A stretch of 64,000 nt of DNA from DRYM01 sp964564025 (GTDB lineage: Archaea > Thermoproteota > Thermoprotei_A > EX4484-217-1), in the NCBI GenBank assembly GCA_964564025.1, contig CAZLZO010000001.1, positions 1 to 64,000 on the forward strand, read 5' to 3'. A program made the translations under genes and the position numbers. The notes beneath the pieces were generated by a model. The model was not told the DNA's origin. It ran no database searches and saw nothing but the letters and a program-made list of their open reading frames with translations. Shown one piece after another: positions 53,147 through 61,891 of this stretch. Each line of letters begins with the position of its first letter. The stretch's first letter is position 1.

Positions 53147-53769
53147 CTCTTCCCTCCTCTAAGCATTTCGTACAGCATGATTAATTCCTTGACGGGATTT
53201 ACTGAATAATCAACTCTTAAATTAACTATGTAGTCATAGTATTTTCCATAGAGTGTTTCTCCAACAACAATTAAAGCCCCACTTCTATCTCCTCTTTTAT
53301 CTCCTCCTAGAGCATGTCCAGCAGCCAATGCTAAGAGAAGAGCCCATGCAAAATCTTCTCCTCTTTTTCTCTTGAACTCTTCACACATAACCTTAGGTAT
53401 TTCCGCAGTAACAATAAGGTTCCCTAAACATACAACAGTTTGATCTACGCATATGCCATTTTCCTTAGGTATTTCTTTTCCACTATGAAATGCAACATTC
53501 CCCTTATAATCAACTACTGCTACTTGTCTTTTCTCAGGCTCACTATCCTTAGATAACGCCTTAGCTAGTGCCTTATCAGCTGAAAAGCCATTGGCTAAGT
53601 ATTCAAGAATTATTGGGCCTAACGCAGGGTTAGTATATGCTTGTGTTGCTACAGCACCTACGCCAGCCCTTGCCCATGGAACTCTTGAACCTACGGCTAA
53701 ACTTCCGGAAACAACTGCTACACCAAATAACTTCTTACTTAAGTCAGCACCTACAATACTGTACGTCAT
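53143..53769 (-). CDS. DUF1028 family protein (Ntn-hydrolase-like)
   Basis: A 208-residue DUF1028 protein. Diagnostic pieces: TYSIVGADLSKKLFGVAVVS at the N-terminus, VGSRVPWARAGVGAVATQAY (about 27-46), GPIILEYLANGFSADKAL and ALAAGHALGGDKRGDRSGAL (about 147-166). The fold is related to Ntn hydrolases, some members being peptidase- or amidase-like; activity here is unproven. Confidence 0.82.
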   Translation of the reverse strand: MTYSIVGADLSKKLFGVAVVSGSLAVGSRVPWARAGVGAVATQAYTNPALGPIILEYLANGFSADKALAKALSKDSEPEKRQVAVVDYKGNVAFHSGKEIPKENGICVDQTVVCLGNLIVTAEIPKVMCEEFKRKRGEDFAWALLLALAAGHALGGDKRGDRSGALIVVGETLYGKYYDYIVNLRVDYSVNPVKELIMLYEMLRGGKS

Positions 53770-53812
53770 TTCATATAAGGCCTCAGAAAATTTTGCTTAG
53801 CGCTCAAATATA

Positions 53813-54289
53813 TTATTTCTTCTTAAAAATTCTAATTAAGCCTTTATTCGAAAGTTCCCTAAGTACAAAATATAGTAGTACTAGAGAAACTAGTCCCCCA
53901 TAAAACTCTATCTTTTGTAATTCAGAAAGTATGTTGAACTCTGCTTCTTCACCTATACTCTTAAGTATTAATACATCAGCTATGTTAGCTAGAATAACCA
54001 AGATATGAAGTATAAAAAGAGCTAAGGCCAGAAATGTTCCAACAGTGAGCGCTGATAAACTCTGTACTTCACTACTATACGATACTAATGATAATGCAAG
54101 TATTGAACCTATTGTAATCAACGCTATAGAATATCCTATGTCGCCTGGCACATTAAGTGTTAAGAAAACATTAAATGGTTCATAACCTATTGGAAATGTT
54201 GAAGAAAACCAGTTGTATAGAGCAATTAAACCATAAACTAAGTAAATTACGCCCAATATTCCCGCAATTATTCTAGCAATTATTCTCAC
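53813..54289 (-). CDS. Four-span membrane protein downstream of feoB
   Basis: A 158-residue hydrophobic protein with spans near residues 4-25, 46-68, 78-102 and 128-146. Start GTG 54289 with GGGGGAG about 10 bases upstream. It lies 18 bases after the feoB stop, so it is probably co-transcribed and might assist iron uptake; that link is from position only. Confidence 0.6.
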   Translation of the reverse strand: MRIIARIIAGILGVIYLVYGLIALYNWFSSTFPIGYEPFNVFLTLNVPGDIGYSIALITIGSILALSLVSYSSEVQSLSALTVGTFLALALFILHILVILANIADVLILKSIGEEAEFNILSELQKIEFYGGLVSLVLLYFVLRELSNKGLIRIFKKK

Positions 54290-54307
54290 TATAATATTCT
54301 CCCCCTT

Positions 54308-56338
54308 TTAAGTTAAACCAACAAACCTGCCCATAAACACTATAGTTAATGCTACAATATACGCTAACATTATTTCATAAGCTAAAGCCATTAAAGCGTA
54401 TTTTCCTCCAAGCTCCCCTCTTATAGCTGCTATTGTAGCTAAACATGGAACATAAATTAATGTAAAGGCCATGTAAGCGTAAGCTGTGAGAGGAGTAAAA
54501 GCAGTTCCTATAGCTTGTGAGAGATTTTCCTCACTAACCCCATAAAGTACAGCCATAACCCCTACAACCAATTCTTTAGCTATTAATCCAAAAATAAGGG
54601 AGGCCGTAGCTCTCCAATCCCAACCCATAGGTGTGAAAATTGTTGAAAGCATGTGCCCAACAACACCTACCCAGCTTTTACTAAAGAGCTCCGGATTTTC
54701 CAGAGCTTCAACACCTATAATTCCTGAGGGCCCCGTTATACTTAATGCCCAAACAGTTATAACTCCTAGGAAAATTACTGTGCCAGCTTTAAAAAGGAAT
54801 TTTTTGGTTCTTTCCCACATTTTTAAAATTACGGTTTTAACTTGCGGTATAAGGTATGGAGGCATTTCCATAATGAAGCCTACCGATGGGCCTTTGAACA
54901 CAAATTTTCTAAGAAAAGTAGCTATTAAAATTGCCAGAAAAATTCCGAGAAGATACATGCTCAAAACGGCAGTTCCAGCATAAGCTCCAAAGAATGTCCC
55001 AGCAAAAATTAGGTAAACTGGCAATCTAGCACTACACGACATTAATGGAAGTATTAAGGCTGTTGTTTTTCTATCATTTTCATCCTCTATAACTCTCGTA
55101 GCCATTATTGCCGGAACATTGCATCCAAAACCTATAACCATGGGTATTATTGACTTCCCCGTTAAACCTACCTTAAGCATTATTCTATCCATTATGTATG
55201 CAACTCTCGACATGTACCCTACATCTTCAAGTAAGGCTAAGGCTAGAAACAGGAAAGCTATGTTTGGAAGAAATACAAGTATCGAACCTAATCCTGAAAT
55301 AACTCCGTCAGCTAAAAATGAAGCTGCAATCTTAGGTAAATTACTTTCAACAACAGCGCTGTAAAGTATATCGTTGAATAAAATATCTACTAAGTCCACG
55401 AAGGGTGTAGCAACATCAAAGGCGAATCTAAATAACATGTATAAAACAGTTACCATTACAGGTATTCCAAGGGTTTTATGTGCTATGGTGTAGTCCAGTA
55501 GATCGCTGAAAGTAAGTCCTATTTCTTTAACTTTAACAACTGTTTTCCGAATTATCTCAGCAACTCTATCGTATCTTCTTTCAACAAGATGTTCTTCAAC
55601 ATCTTTACCTAGTTCTTCACTTAATCTCCTCCTTATTTCCTCAACCTCTACAATTATCTCTTGGGAAAATCTTTTGACTTTCTCTTTCACCTCATGGTCG
55701 TTTTCTAGAAGTTTTATTGCAATCCATCTTAATGGATATTTTTCTTTGAGGCCTTCTACTCTCCTTAATCTCTCCTTGATATACTCTATTTGTTTCTCAA
55801 CTTTGCTGCCGTAATTGACAATTTTTCCGCACTTAGCTTTCTTTTTTGAAGCCTCTATCATTGTTTTTATGAGATTATTAAACCCTATTTTCTTAATAGC
55901 TACCATAGGTACTATTGGAATATCGCATAGTTCTCTCTGAAGTTTTTCTACATCGATCTTTAACCCTGCGCTTTCAGCTAAATCCATCATGTTCAATGCT
56001 ATTACTACGTTAGCTTCCATTTCAAGAAGAGTTAATGTTAAGTAAAGGTTTCTCTCAATACTTGCAGCATTAACTATGTTAACCACTACATCAGGTTTTT
56101 CTTCAACAATAAAGTTTCTCGCTATAAGCTCATCAATACTGTAAGCGGTTAAGCTATATATTCCAGGTAAATCTGTTATTTCGAATTCATAATTTTCTAC
56201 CTTAAGTTTACCTACTTTTTTCTCAACAGTAACTCCAGGCCAATTTCCAACCCACGCTTTTCCTCCTGTTAACTCGTTAAATATAACAGATTTTCCCACA
56301 TTCGGATTACCTACTAAAGCAACTCTAATCTTCACCAT
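54308..56338 (-). CDS. feoB: Ferrous iron transport protein B
   Basis: A 676-residue Fe(II) transporter with an N-terminal small G-domain: G1 GNPNVGKS, G2/G3 region (VTVEKKVG, ITDLPGIYSLTAYS) and G4 LNMMD. About 300 residues of membrane domain hold the two Gate motifs (FGCNVPAIMATRVI and the later PCLATIAAI), with conserved cysteines for iron. No feoA gene is adjacent. ATG 56338 is chosen; GTG 56344 and GTG 56335 are close alternatives. A DtxR-like palindrome lies just upstream. Confidence 0.93.
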   Translation of the reverse strand: MVKIRVALVGNPNVGKSVIFNELTGGKAWVGNWPGVTVEKKVGKLKVENYEFEITDLPGIYSLTAYSIDELIARNFIVEEKPDVVVNIVNAASIERNLYLTLTLLEMEANVVIALNMMDLAESAGLKIDVEKLQRELCDIPIVPMVAIKKIGFNNLIKTMIEASKKKAKCGKIVNYGSKVEKQIEYIKERLRRVEGLKEKYPLRWIAIKLLENDHEVKEKVKRFSQEIIVEVEEIRRRLSEELGKDVEEHLVERRYDRVAEIIRKTVVKVKEIGLTFSDLLDYTIAHKTLGIPVMVTVLYMLFRFAFDVATPFVDLVDILFNDILYSAVVESNLPKIAASFLADGVISGLGSILVFLPNIAFLFLALALLEDVGYMSRVAYIMDRIMLKVGLTGKSIIPMVIGFGCNVPAIMATRVIEDENDRKTTALILPLMSCSARLPVYLIFAGTFFGAYAGTAVLSMYLLGIFLAILIATFLRKFVFKGPSVGFIMEMPPYLIPQVKTVILKMWERTKKFLFKAGTVIFLGVITVWALSITGPSGIIGVEALENPELFSKSWVGVVGHMLSTIFTPMGWDWRATASLIFGLIAKELVVGVMAVLYGVSEENLSQAIGTAFTPLTAYAYMAFTLIYVPCLATIAAIRGELGGKYALMALAYEIMLAYIVALTIVFMGRFVGLT

Positions 56339-56363
56339 AATCACCTGTTAGAAACATAAAAAG

Positions 56364-56377
56364 TTAGGTCAGCCTAA
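56364..56377 (-). promoter_or_regulatory. DtxR/IdeR-like iron box before feoB
   Basis: TTAGG-TCAG-CCTAA is a palindrome with the arms of the DtxR/IdeR/MDR1-type metal-repressor box (TTAGGTTAG-like). A further CGCCTAA half-site is at 56385-56391. It sits 26 bases before the feoB start and downstream of a TATA-like TATTTAAATA (56414-56423). Iron control of feoB is a common arrangement; the regulator is not in this window. Confidence 0.55.
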
Positions 56378-56391
56378 TATTATTCGCCTAA

Positions 56392-56687
56392 TTTAACATA
56401 GTAAGGGAAGCCTATTTAAATATAGTTTCGTGCAATATCATATAATTTAGAAATAATAAATCATAAAGTTAGCTTTACAATAAATAAGAAGTTGAAATTT
56501 AAACAATTAAAAATTATAAAATTTTCTGTTAAAGTTAGACTAAACATATGACTTACGTAAAGACAAATATTTTAAAATATATGTTTAAAAACAATGTTTA
56601 ATTGAGAACAATTATTTTAAAATAATCAATTAAAAATCAATTTATAACCCTCATTAGAGATTCAATGAGAAATAGTGGTAAGAAGAA
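56392..56687. other. AT-rich spacer with two perfect palindromes
   Basis: About 300 bases, strongly AT-rich, without a coding frame. It holds the feoB promoter at its left edge. Two perfect palindromes share the core ATTTTAAAAT: one of 14 bases at 56567-56580 and one of 16 bases (ATTATTTTAAAATAAT) at 56611-56626. These could be regulator sites for the nth gene or a DNA-unwinding region. Its right part leads to TTG 56688. Confidence 0.4.
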
Positions 56688-57371
56688 TTGATTAATGATA
56701 TAGAAAGAGCTCGGAATATTCTTAAAAAGTTAAAGGAAGTGTTTGGAAGAGTAAATGAGGAAGAATTTTTAGCATATAAGGTAGCTTTTAGAACAAGAGA
56801 TCCTTTCGAAACCTTAATTGCAACAATACTTACTCAAAACACTAATGAAAGAAACGCTTTCAGATCATACTATAGTTTAAAGAGAGAGTTTAAAATAAAA
56901 CCGGAGACTTTAGCAGTTAAAACAGTTAAAGAAGTATCTTCACTCATTTCCCATGGGGGATTAGGTTCTATTAAGGCAAAAAGGATTATTGAAGCTTCAA
57001 AGTACGTGCTGGAAACATATAAAGGCAATTTATGGAGTATTCTTAAAAAGCCTCTAGAAGAAGCTAGAAAAGAACTGTTAAAAATACCTGGTGTAGGTCC
57101 TAAAACAGCTGACATATTATTGCTCATGATAGCAAATAAGCCTACAGTACCTGTAGATACGCATGTAATGAGAGTTAGTAGTAGATTAGGTTTTGTAAAG
57201 AGAAATGCTAAATACGAAGATGTAAGAAAAGCTCTAATAAACCTTTATTGTCCAGATAAGTGTCTTGAAGCCCACCTATACCTTATATTGTTAGGTAGAA
57301 AATATTGTTTATCGAGAAAGCCTAGATGCCACGAATGTCCTATAGCAAATTTATGCCCTAAAATATGCTAA
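56688..57371 (+). CDS. nth: Endonuclease III-type DNA glycosylase
   Basis: A 227-residue base-excision repair enzyme (HhH-GPD family). The helix-hairpin-helix LKIPGVGPKTADILL holds the catalytic Lys, and VPVDTHVMRVSSRLG the catalytic Asp. The iron-sulfur cluster motif fits the C-x6-C-x2-C-x5-C pattern (CLSRKPRCHECPIANLC) near the C-terminus. It should remove oxidised pyrimidines and nick abasic sites. Start TTG 56688; no ATG fits. It overlaps the next convergent gene by 14 bases. Confidence 0.92.
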   Translation: MINDIERARNILKKLKEVFGRVNEEEFLAYKVAFRTRDPFETLIATILTQNTNERNAFRSYYSLKREFKIKPETLAVKTVKEVSSLISHGGLGSIKAKRIIEASKYVLETYKGNLWSILKKPLEEARKELLKIPGVGPKTADILLLMIANKPTVPVDTHVMRVSSRLGFVKRNAKYEDVRKALINLYCPDKCLEAHLYLILLGRKYCLSRKPRCHECPIANLCPKIC

Positions 57372-58002
57372 TGCTAAATGTCTTAAGGGGTTCCGGAGGA
57401 TTCTTTTGAGATATTTTCTTCATGAAAAATGTTTCAAGTAACTCTATTGTTTTAAGCATTAAACTTATTGCATTCTCTCGTATAAGACCATTCTTTAACC
57501 AAACATTTATTTTCACATCAACTCTCCTAAACTCCTTATTCTCACTGAGATATAGTCTGAAATAGTGTATCTTACCTTCACCACCGCTTGGTTTCAAATA
57601 TTCTCTCTTTAGCGGTTCCTCATGCTCTCTTAAGAAGAGCGTTAAAGCATTTTTCTTAGCATTTTTAGGTGAAACTCTAAATTTCCACTTAGTCCACAAG
57701 AATGTGTCTACGAAAACCACTTGAGTCTCAGGTATTTTAAGTTCTCTATCCTTAAAGGAGCCTTCAAACCCTATGAATGAAGACTTTTTATTTCTAATAG
57801 ACATAGCTAAGATGTTCGTATAAAGCCCGTTAGATAGTGTTATGTATCCATTAAGTGTTAAAGCCCTATAAAGAACATTTTCTTTAAGTTCAACAATACT
57901 AACTGATTTAACAAGGGACCCTAAGTTTTCCTTACATATTTTAACTAACTCCCTAGCTAACTCCATAGCACTTCCAGGGCTTCTCCACGTAAAGGGATCC
58001 AT
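57358..58002 (-). CDS. Hypothetical protein between nth and the sugar kinase
   Basis: A 214-residue soluble protein, alpha/beta, no motif recognised. Visible features include a strand-rich middle (ETQVVFVDTFLWTKWKFRVS) and a basic patch (RVSPKNAKKNAL). ATG 58002 with GGTGA five bases upstream. It lies 13 bases after the ROK kinase stop, so it is probably in the same transcript. Function unknown. Confidence 0.6.
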   Translation of the reverse strand: MDPFTWRSPGSAMELARELVKICKENLGSLVKSVSIVELKENVLYRALTLNGYITLSNGLYTNILAMSIRNKKSSFIGFEGSFKDRELKIPETQVVFVDTFLWTKWKFRVSPKNAKKNALTLFLREHEEPLKREYLKPSGGEGKIHYFRLYLSENKEFRRVDVKINVWLKNGLIRENAISLMLKTIELLETFFMKKISQKNPPEPLKTFSISIF

Positions 58003-58015
58003 TATTTCACCGAAA

Positions 58016-58981
58016 CTAAAATGGCCTATATATTGCTATAGCAACTGCACCATATAGTACTATATCGTCACCTAGTTTTGTAATTTCTATTCTTGGAACC
58101 TTATTTACAGCATAATGGTCAATGTATTTCAATATGGGATCTATAACTAATTCTCTTGGATTATTTAAAGCTATAGCTCCACCTACAGTAATTAACTCTG
58201 GATCATAAGCATTTATTACGTTAGCAAACCCGGCTGCATTTATTTTACCTAACTCATCAATAACCAGCAACGCTAATTTATCCCCTACTTTTGCTGCGTC
58301 AAATAAGTCCTTAGATGTTAATGTGTTGCTTAATATTTTCTCTCTAAGAATACTTTCTCTAAGTAATTCATTGAACTTGTTCTTACAAAGCATCCTAACA
58401 AATCTCGGTATGTTCCTACCTGAAGCATAAGCTTCCCAATGGCCAAGCCGACCACATCCACAGATAAGCGATGATTCATAATTTATAACGGAATGTCCCA
58501 TTTCGTGAGCGTTTCCGTCTTTACCTAAAAGGAGTTTCCCATTAACTATTACCCCAACACCTATGCCCGTGCTTAAGGTAATATACACTAAGTTTTCAAC
58601 GTTTCTTCCTAAACCGAAATGTTTTTCACCCCAAACAGCCGAGACAGCATCATTAAGTACAATGACTTCTGTTTCGAAGAATTCTTCTAAAGGTGCTTTC
58701 AACTCTACTTTTTTAAAAGGCAAATTTGGTGGATTAACTATTATGCCTTTCCTTATATCTAATGGTCCTATAGAGCCTATAGCGACTTTAACTATTCTTA
58801 CGCTACCTAGTTTTTCAATGAGCTTCTTGTACGTCGCGATTATTTGCTGAGCTATAGCGTATTCGTCACCCTCCTTAACAACGTATTCTTTAACTTTTGA
58901 AACAATCTTACCTTGCATCGTTGCTAAAGCTAACCTAAGATAGGTTGCTCCAAGATCAATTGCTAAAACATATTCTTTCAA
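58016..58981 (-). CDS. ROK-family sugar kinase (glucokinase-like)
   Basis: A 321-residue ATP-dependent hexokinase of the ROK family. Phosphate loop LAIDLGATYLRLALATMQ at the N-terminus, catalytic Asp in VIVLNDAVSAVWGEKHFG, LSTGIGVGVIVNGKLLLG, and the zinc-type motif ICGCGRLGHWEAYASG, in which the third Cys of the bacterial pattern (GCxE) is His. Archaeal glucokinases of broad specificity have the same change. Start TTG 58981 with GGGAGG upstream. It fits the sugar uptake genes in the window only loosely. Confidence 0.88.
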   Translation of the reverse strand: MKEYVLAIDLGATYLRLALATMQGKIVSKVKEYVVKEGDEYAIAQQIIATYKKLIEKLGSVRIVKVAIGSIGPLDIRKGIIVNPPNLPFKKVELKAPLEEFFETEVIVLNDAVSAVWGEKHFGLGRNVENLVYITLSTGIGVGVIVNGKLLLGKDGNAHEMGHSVINYESSLICGCGRLGHWEAYASGRNIPRFVRMLCKNKFNELLRESILREKILSNTLTSKDLFDAAKVGDKLALLVIDELGKINAAGFANVINAYDPELITVGGAIALNNPRELVIDPILKYIDHYAVNKVPRIEITKLGDDIVLYGAVAIAIYRPF

Positions 58982-58982
58982 A

Positions 58983-59429
58983 CTACAATCCTCCCTTAAA
59001 AATTCTAAACAAATCTATAACTAAAATTGTTAAGACAAGAATTATTGGAGCGACAAGAATAGTTCTAAGAAGAAACTCTATATTTAAGCCGTAAATCATT
59101 ATTAATAACCCTATAATGTGAAACATTACAAGTATATGTAGCCCATAGCGTAAAAGTAAGCCATATTTTCTAGCTTTTTGAGTTAAAAACACTATAGTGA
59201 AAACAACTATTGCTGAAAGAATCTGTGTTATAAATATTCCTAATTTTAACCCAAATGCTTCAAAGAAGAAATGTAAACCTAAATTTATTTCTTCCGCCCC
59301 AAAGAACATAATGCTTCTATATGTAAGAGTCATGTCAAGAGACCTAATAATTAAGGCTACTAGACCCAGGATGAAAAGATCAATGTCTATGGTTTCCGTA
59401 AAAAGGTTTTTCTTAAGTAATTTCATCAT
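58983..59429 (-). CDS. Multi-span membrane protein (DUF5658-like)
   Basis: About 148 residues, four hydrophobic segments. SLDMTLTYRSIMFFGAEEIN early in the chain resembles the DUF5658 pattern of a transmembrane helix followed by a polar loop. ATG 59429 (or 59426) with GAGAGG upstream is chosen because a longer frame to 59543 would start inside rad50. It ends 1 base before the ROK start, so it is part of the same transcript. Function unknown. Confidence 0.6.
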   Translation of the reverse strand: MMKLLKKNLFTETIDIDLFILGLVALIIRSLDMTLTYRSIMFFGAEEINLGLHFFFEAFGLKLGIFITQILSAIVVFTIVFLTQKARKYGLLLRYGLHILVMFHIIGLLIMIYGLNIEFLLRTILVAPIILVLTILVIDLFRIFKGGL

Positions 59430-59463
59430 TTTCCTCTCAAAATACATTAAGTATGTAGGGAAA

Positions 59464-61884
59464 TTAATGTTTACTCTTTTCTTCCTCAGCCTGAGATAGA
59501 AAATCAAGTAATGATACTGTCCTCTTATTACCTCTTTTGTCACTAACTAACATCTTTACCTCAGGCTTGAACTGTTCTTTAACATGCCTCGTTGAAGCTT
59601 CAATACTCATTTTATAAATACTCCTACTTATGACTCTAAAAGTTTCCATCACTTTTTCAACATAATCTAAATCTATGTTTTCATAGTATACCTTTGTTCT
59701 CGTGGCTTCAGAGTCTAATTCAAGTCTTATTATACTAAGTTTTTCCTCACCTGAAACATCATAGAATGATCTATCATGTGTAACAATAATTACCTGTCTC
59801 GGCCCTCCCGGACTAAAAAGGACCCTTCTTAATAACTCTACTCTCTCAGGAGAGAAACCGTATGTCGGTTCATCAAGTATTAACAGGCCTTCCCTAAGCT
59901 GGGGAATCATGCTTCTAGCAACTCTATTTAAAGCAAGTCTATAGGCCAAAGAAATACTTGTAAGCTGTCCCCCGCTCGGCGTGTCTATAGTAACTAAAGA
60001 ACCATCTACTTTAGCTTTAAATTCAAGCTTGAAGTCCGGTGAGACTTCTACGTCTATGTTTTCATATCCCATCATTAGAGTTTTGAATATTCTTAAAAAT
60101 TCTTCTTTAAAAGCAATATAAGCTTTGGATTTAACATATCTTTCAACTTCCCTTATTATGGCCAATATGTTCTTATCTAGAAATTCAAGATAAAACCTAT
60201 TCTTGTTTATTTCCTCCCTTATTTTCTTAAGTTCCTCTTTAACCCTGCTTATTTCTCTTAATTTTTCCTCATAACCTCCAATTTCTCCTTGTAGCTTCCC
60301 TTTTTCCTCATTAATTCTTTCTTTCTCTTTCAATATATTCTCAAAATCCCTTTTAGCAACACTTATTTCTTCACTCACCTTTTCAAGTTCCTTAGTTACT
60401 TTAGCTATTTTTTCAAGTTCGCTTTTCAACTTGCTTATACGGGACTCTATTTTAACTATGTCTTTAGCAACTTCAAGGAGGCTTGCTAGTTTAGCTTTTC
60501 TTTCAAAAAGTTTCTTTAGCTCCTCGTTGATTCCTCTTTCTTCAGCTAAGAGATCGTTAAATTCTTTTTCAAGAACATTCTTTTTCTTTTTCATCTTCTC
60601 TATGTCGGCCTCTACTGTAGCAAGTTTCTTAAAAATCTCCTCCTTTTCAGCTAAGAGTTTATCAATGTCTTTGCTAATTCTTTCCTTAAGATCTTTAGCG
60701 TGTGCGTGAGGTATAGGTTGTAAACATAGTGGACATATTCCTTTACTTTCAAGATCCCTTATTTCTTCCAGTCTCTTTTCAAGTTCTCCTATTTTACCAT
60801 CTATTTTAGCTACTTTAGAATGTAAAGCTTTGCTTTCACTTATTTTTGATTCAAGAATATTTTCTAACTCCTTTTTGTTATTACTTACCGCCTCCTTTCT
60901 ACTACTTATTTTCCTTAATTTACCCTCTATTCTCTTAATTTCATTCTCTACTACTGAAAGTTCATTTTCTAGCTCTCCTATGTTCTTATCTCCAAGTTCT
61001 TGTTTTTTCATTCTTTTTTCATTCTCTAGTTCTTCAAGTTCTCTTCTCAAGACTTCAGCTTTGCCCGCTTTTTCCCTTAACTTCTTCTCTTTCTCCTCAA
61101 GTTCTCTTAGTTTTTCTTTTAACCTTTCTTCAGCTTCTTTTAATTTCTTAGCTTCTTTCTCAAGTTTTTCTAGTTTTCCTTTTGCTTCCCTTAACCTTTC
61201 CTTAACTATGGTTTCATCAACTATTTTCTCTCTTAACTCGCTTTCCCGCTTCTCCAACTCTTTCCTAAGTTTACGGCGAACAAGTGTTTTTACATAATCT
61301 ATTCTCTCCTTAGCATAACTGTATTTTACGAGATTTAGAACCCTATTTACTATTTCCGACCTCTCTTCCTCACTCACATTAAGTATTGAGTGTATTCCGA
61401 ATTGGGGAACATAAATTGCTGAAGCAAAAACCTTACTTCTAGCCCGTGTTTTCTCTTCAGGTATTCCAAGAAGTTCCAGTATGTAGCTTCTCATTTCAGA
61501 AGCTGTAAGTTTCCTAAATTTTGTTGGACCATCTTTCTCTACTACTAGAACCCATCCCCCCTTATCACTTACCGTTTTCCCAGACTCAGCTATTTCCCTG
61601 TGAACTATTATGTCTCTTCCTTCACTTCTAATCCATAATTTAATGAATCCTCTACTTTCACCTCTTCTTAGAAGATCTCTAGCAGTTGGATTAGCGAATC
61701 TCGAGAGAGGATCCGTTGGTGAACCTGGAACATTTCCGAAAATAGCAAATCCTATTGCGCTTAGAATACTTGTTTTCCCCGAACCCACATCGCCGTAAAT
61801 CACTGTTATTCCTTCTTCGGGAAACACTACTATTTCATCCTTATAGGATCTAATGTTATGTAGCCAAATAGCCTTGATAATCAT
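59464..61884 (-). CDS. rad50: DNA double-strand break repair ATPase Rad50
   Basis: An 806-residue SMC-like ATPase. N-terminal Walker A GDVGSGKTSIL (about 31-41), two long coiled-coil arms (about 180-380 and 400-620) around the zinc hook CPLCLQPIP (about 383-391), then the signature SGGQLTSISLAYRLAL and Walker B GLLILDEPTYGF near the C-terminus. It works with Mre11 to hold and process DNA ends. ATG 61884 with GAGG upstream; 7 bases after the herA stop. No mre11 gene lies between herA and rad50, an order that differs from the usual cluster. Confidence 0.93.
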   Translation of the reverse strand: MIIKAIWLHNIRSYKDEIVVFPEEGITVIYGDVGSGKTSILSAIGFAIFGNVPGSPTDPLSRFANPTARDLLRRGESRGFIKLWIRSEGRDIIVHREIAESGKTVSDKGGWVLVVEKDGPTKFRKLTASEMRSYILELLGIPEEKTRARSKVFASAIYVPQFGIHSILNVSEEERSEIVNRVLNLVKYSYAKERIDYVKTLVRRKLRKELEKRESELREKIVDETIVKERLREAKGKLEKLEKEAKKLKEAEERLKEKLRELEEKEKKLREKAGKAEVLRRELEELENEKRMKKQELGDKNIGELENELSVVENEIKRIEGKLRKISSRKEAVSNNKKELENILESKISESKALHSKVAKIDGKIGELEKRLEEIRDLESKGICPLCLQPIPHAHAKDLKERISKDIDKLLAEKEEIFKKLATVEADIEKMKKKKNVLEKEFNDLLAEERGINEELKKLFERKAKLASLLEVAKDIVKIESRISKLKSELEKIAKVTKELEKVSEEISVAKRDFENILKEKERINEEKGKLQGEIGGYEEKLREISRVKEELKKIREEINKNRFYLEFLDKNILAIIREVERYVKSKAYIAFKEEFLRIFKTLMMGYENIDVEVSPDFKLEFKAKVDGSLVTIDTPSGGQLTSISLAYRLALNRVARSMIPQLREGLLILDEPTYGFSPERVELLRRVLFSPGGPRQVIIVTHDRSFYDVSGEEKLSIIRLELDSEATRTKVYYENIDLDYVEKVMETFRVISRSIYKMSIEASTRHVKEQFKPEVKMLVSDKRGNKRTVSLLDFLSQAEEEKSKH

Positions 61885-61891
61885 CGCTTAC

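Noticed and set aside
60830..61297. 155-residue plus-strand frame rich in Ser, Phe and Leu
   Set aside because: Antisense shadow of the Rad50 coiled coil; low-complexity composition comes from Glu/Lys codons read backwards.
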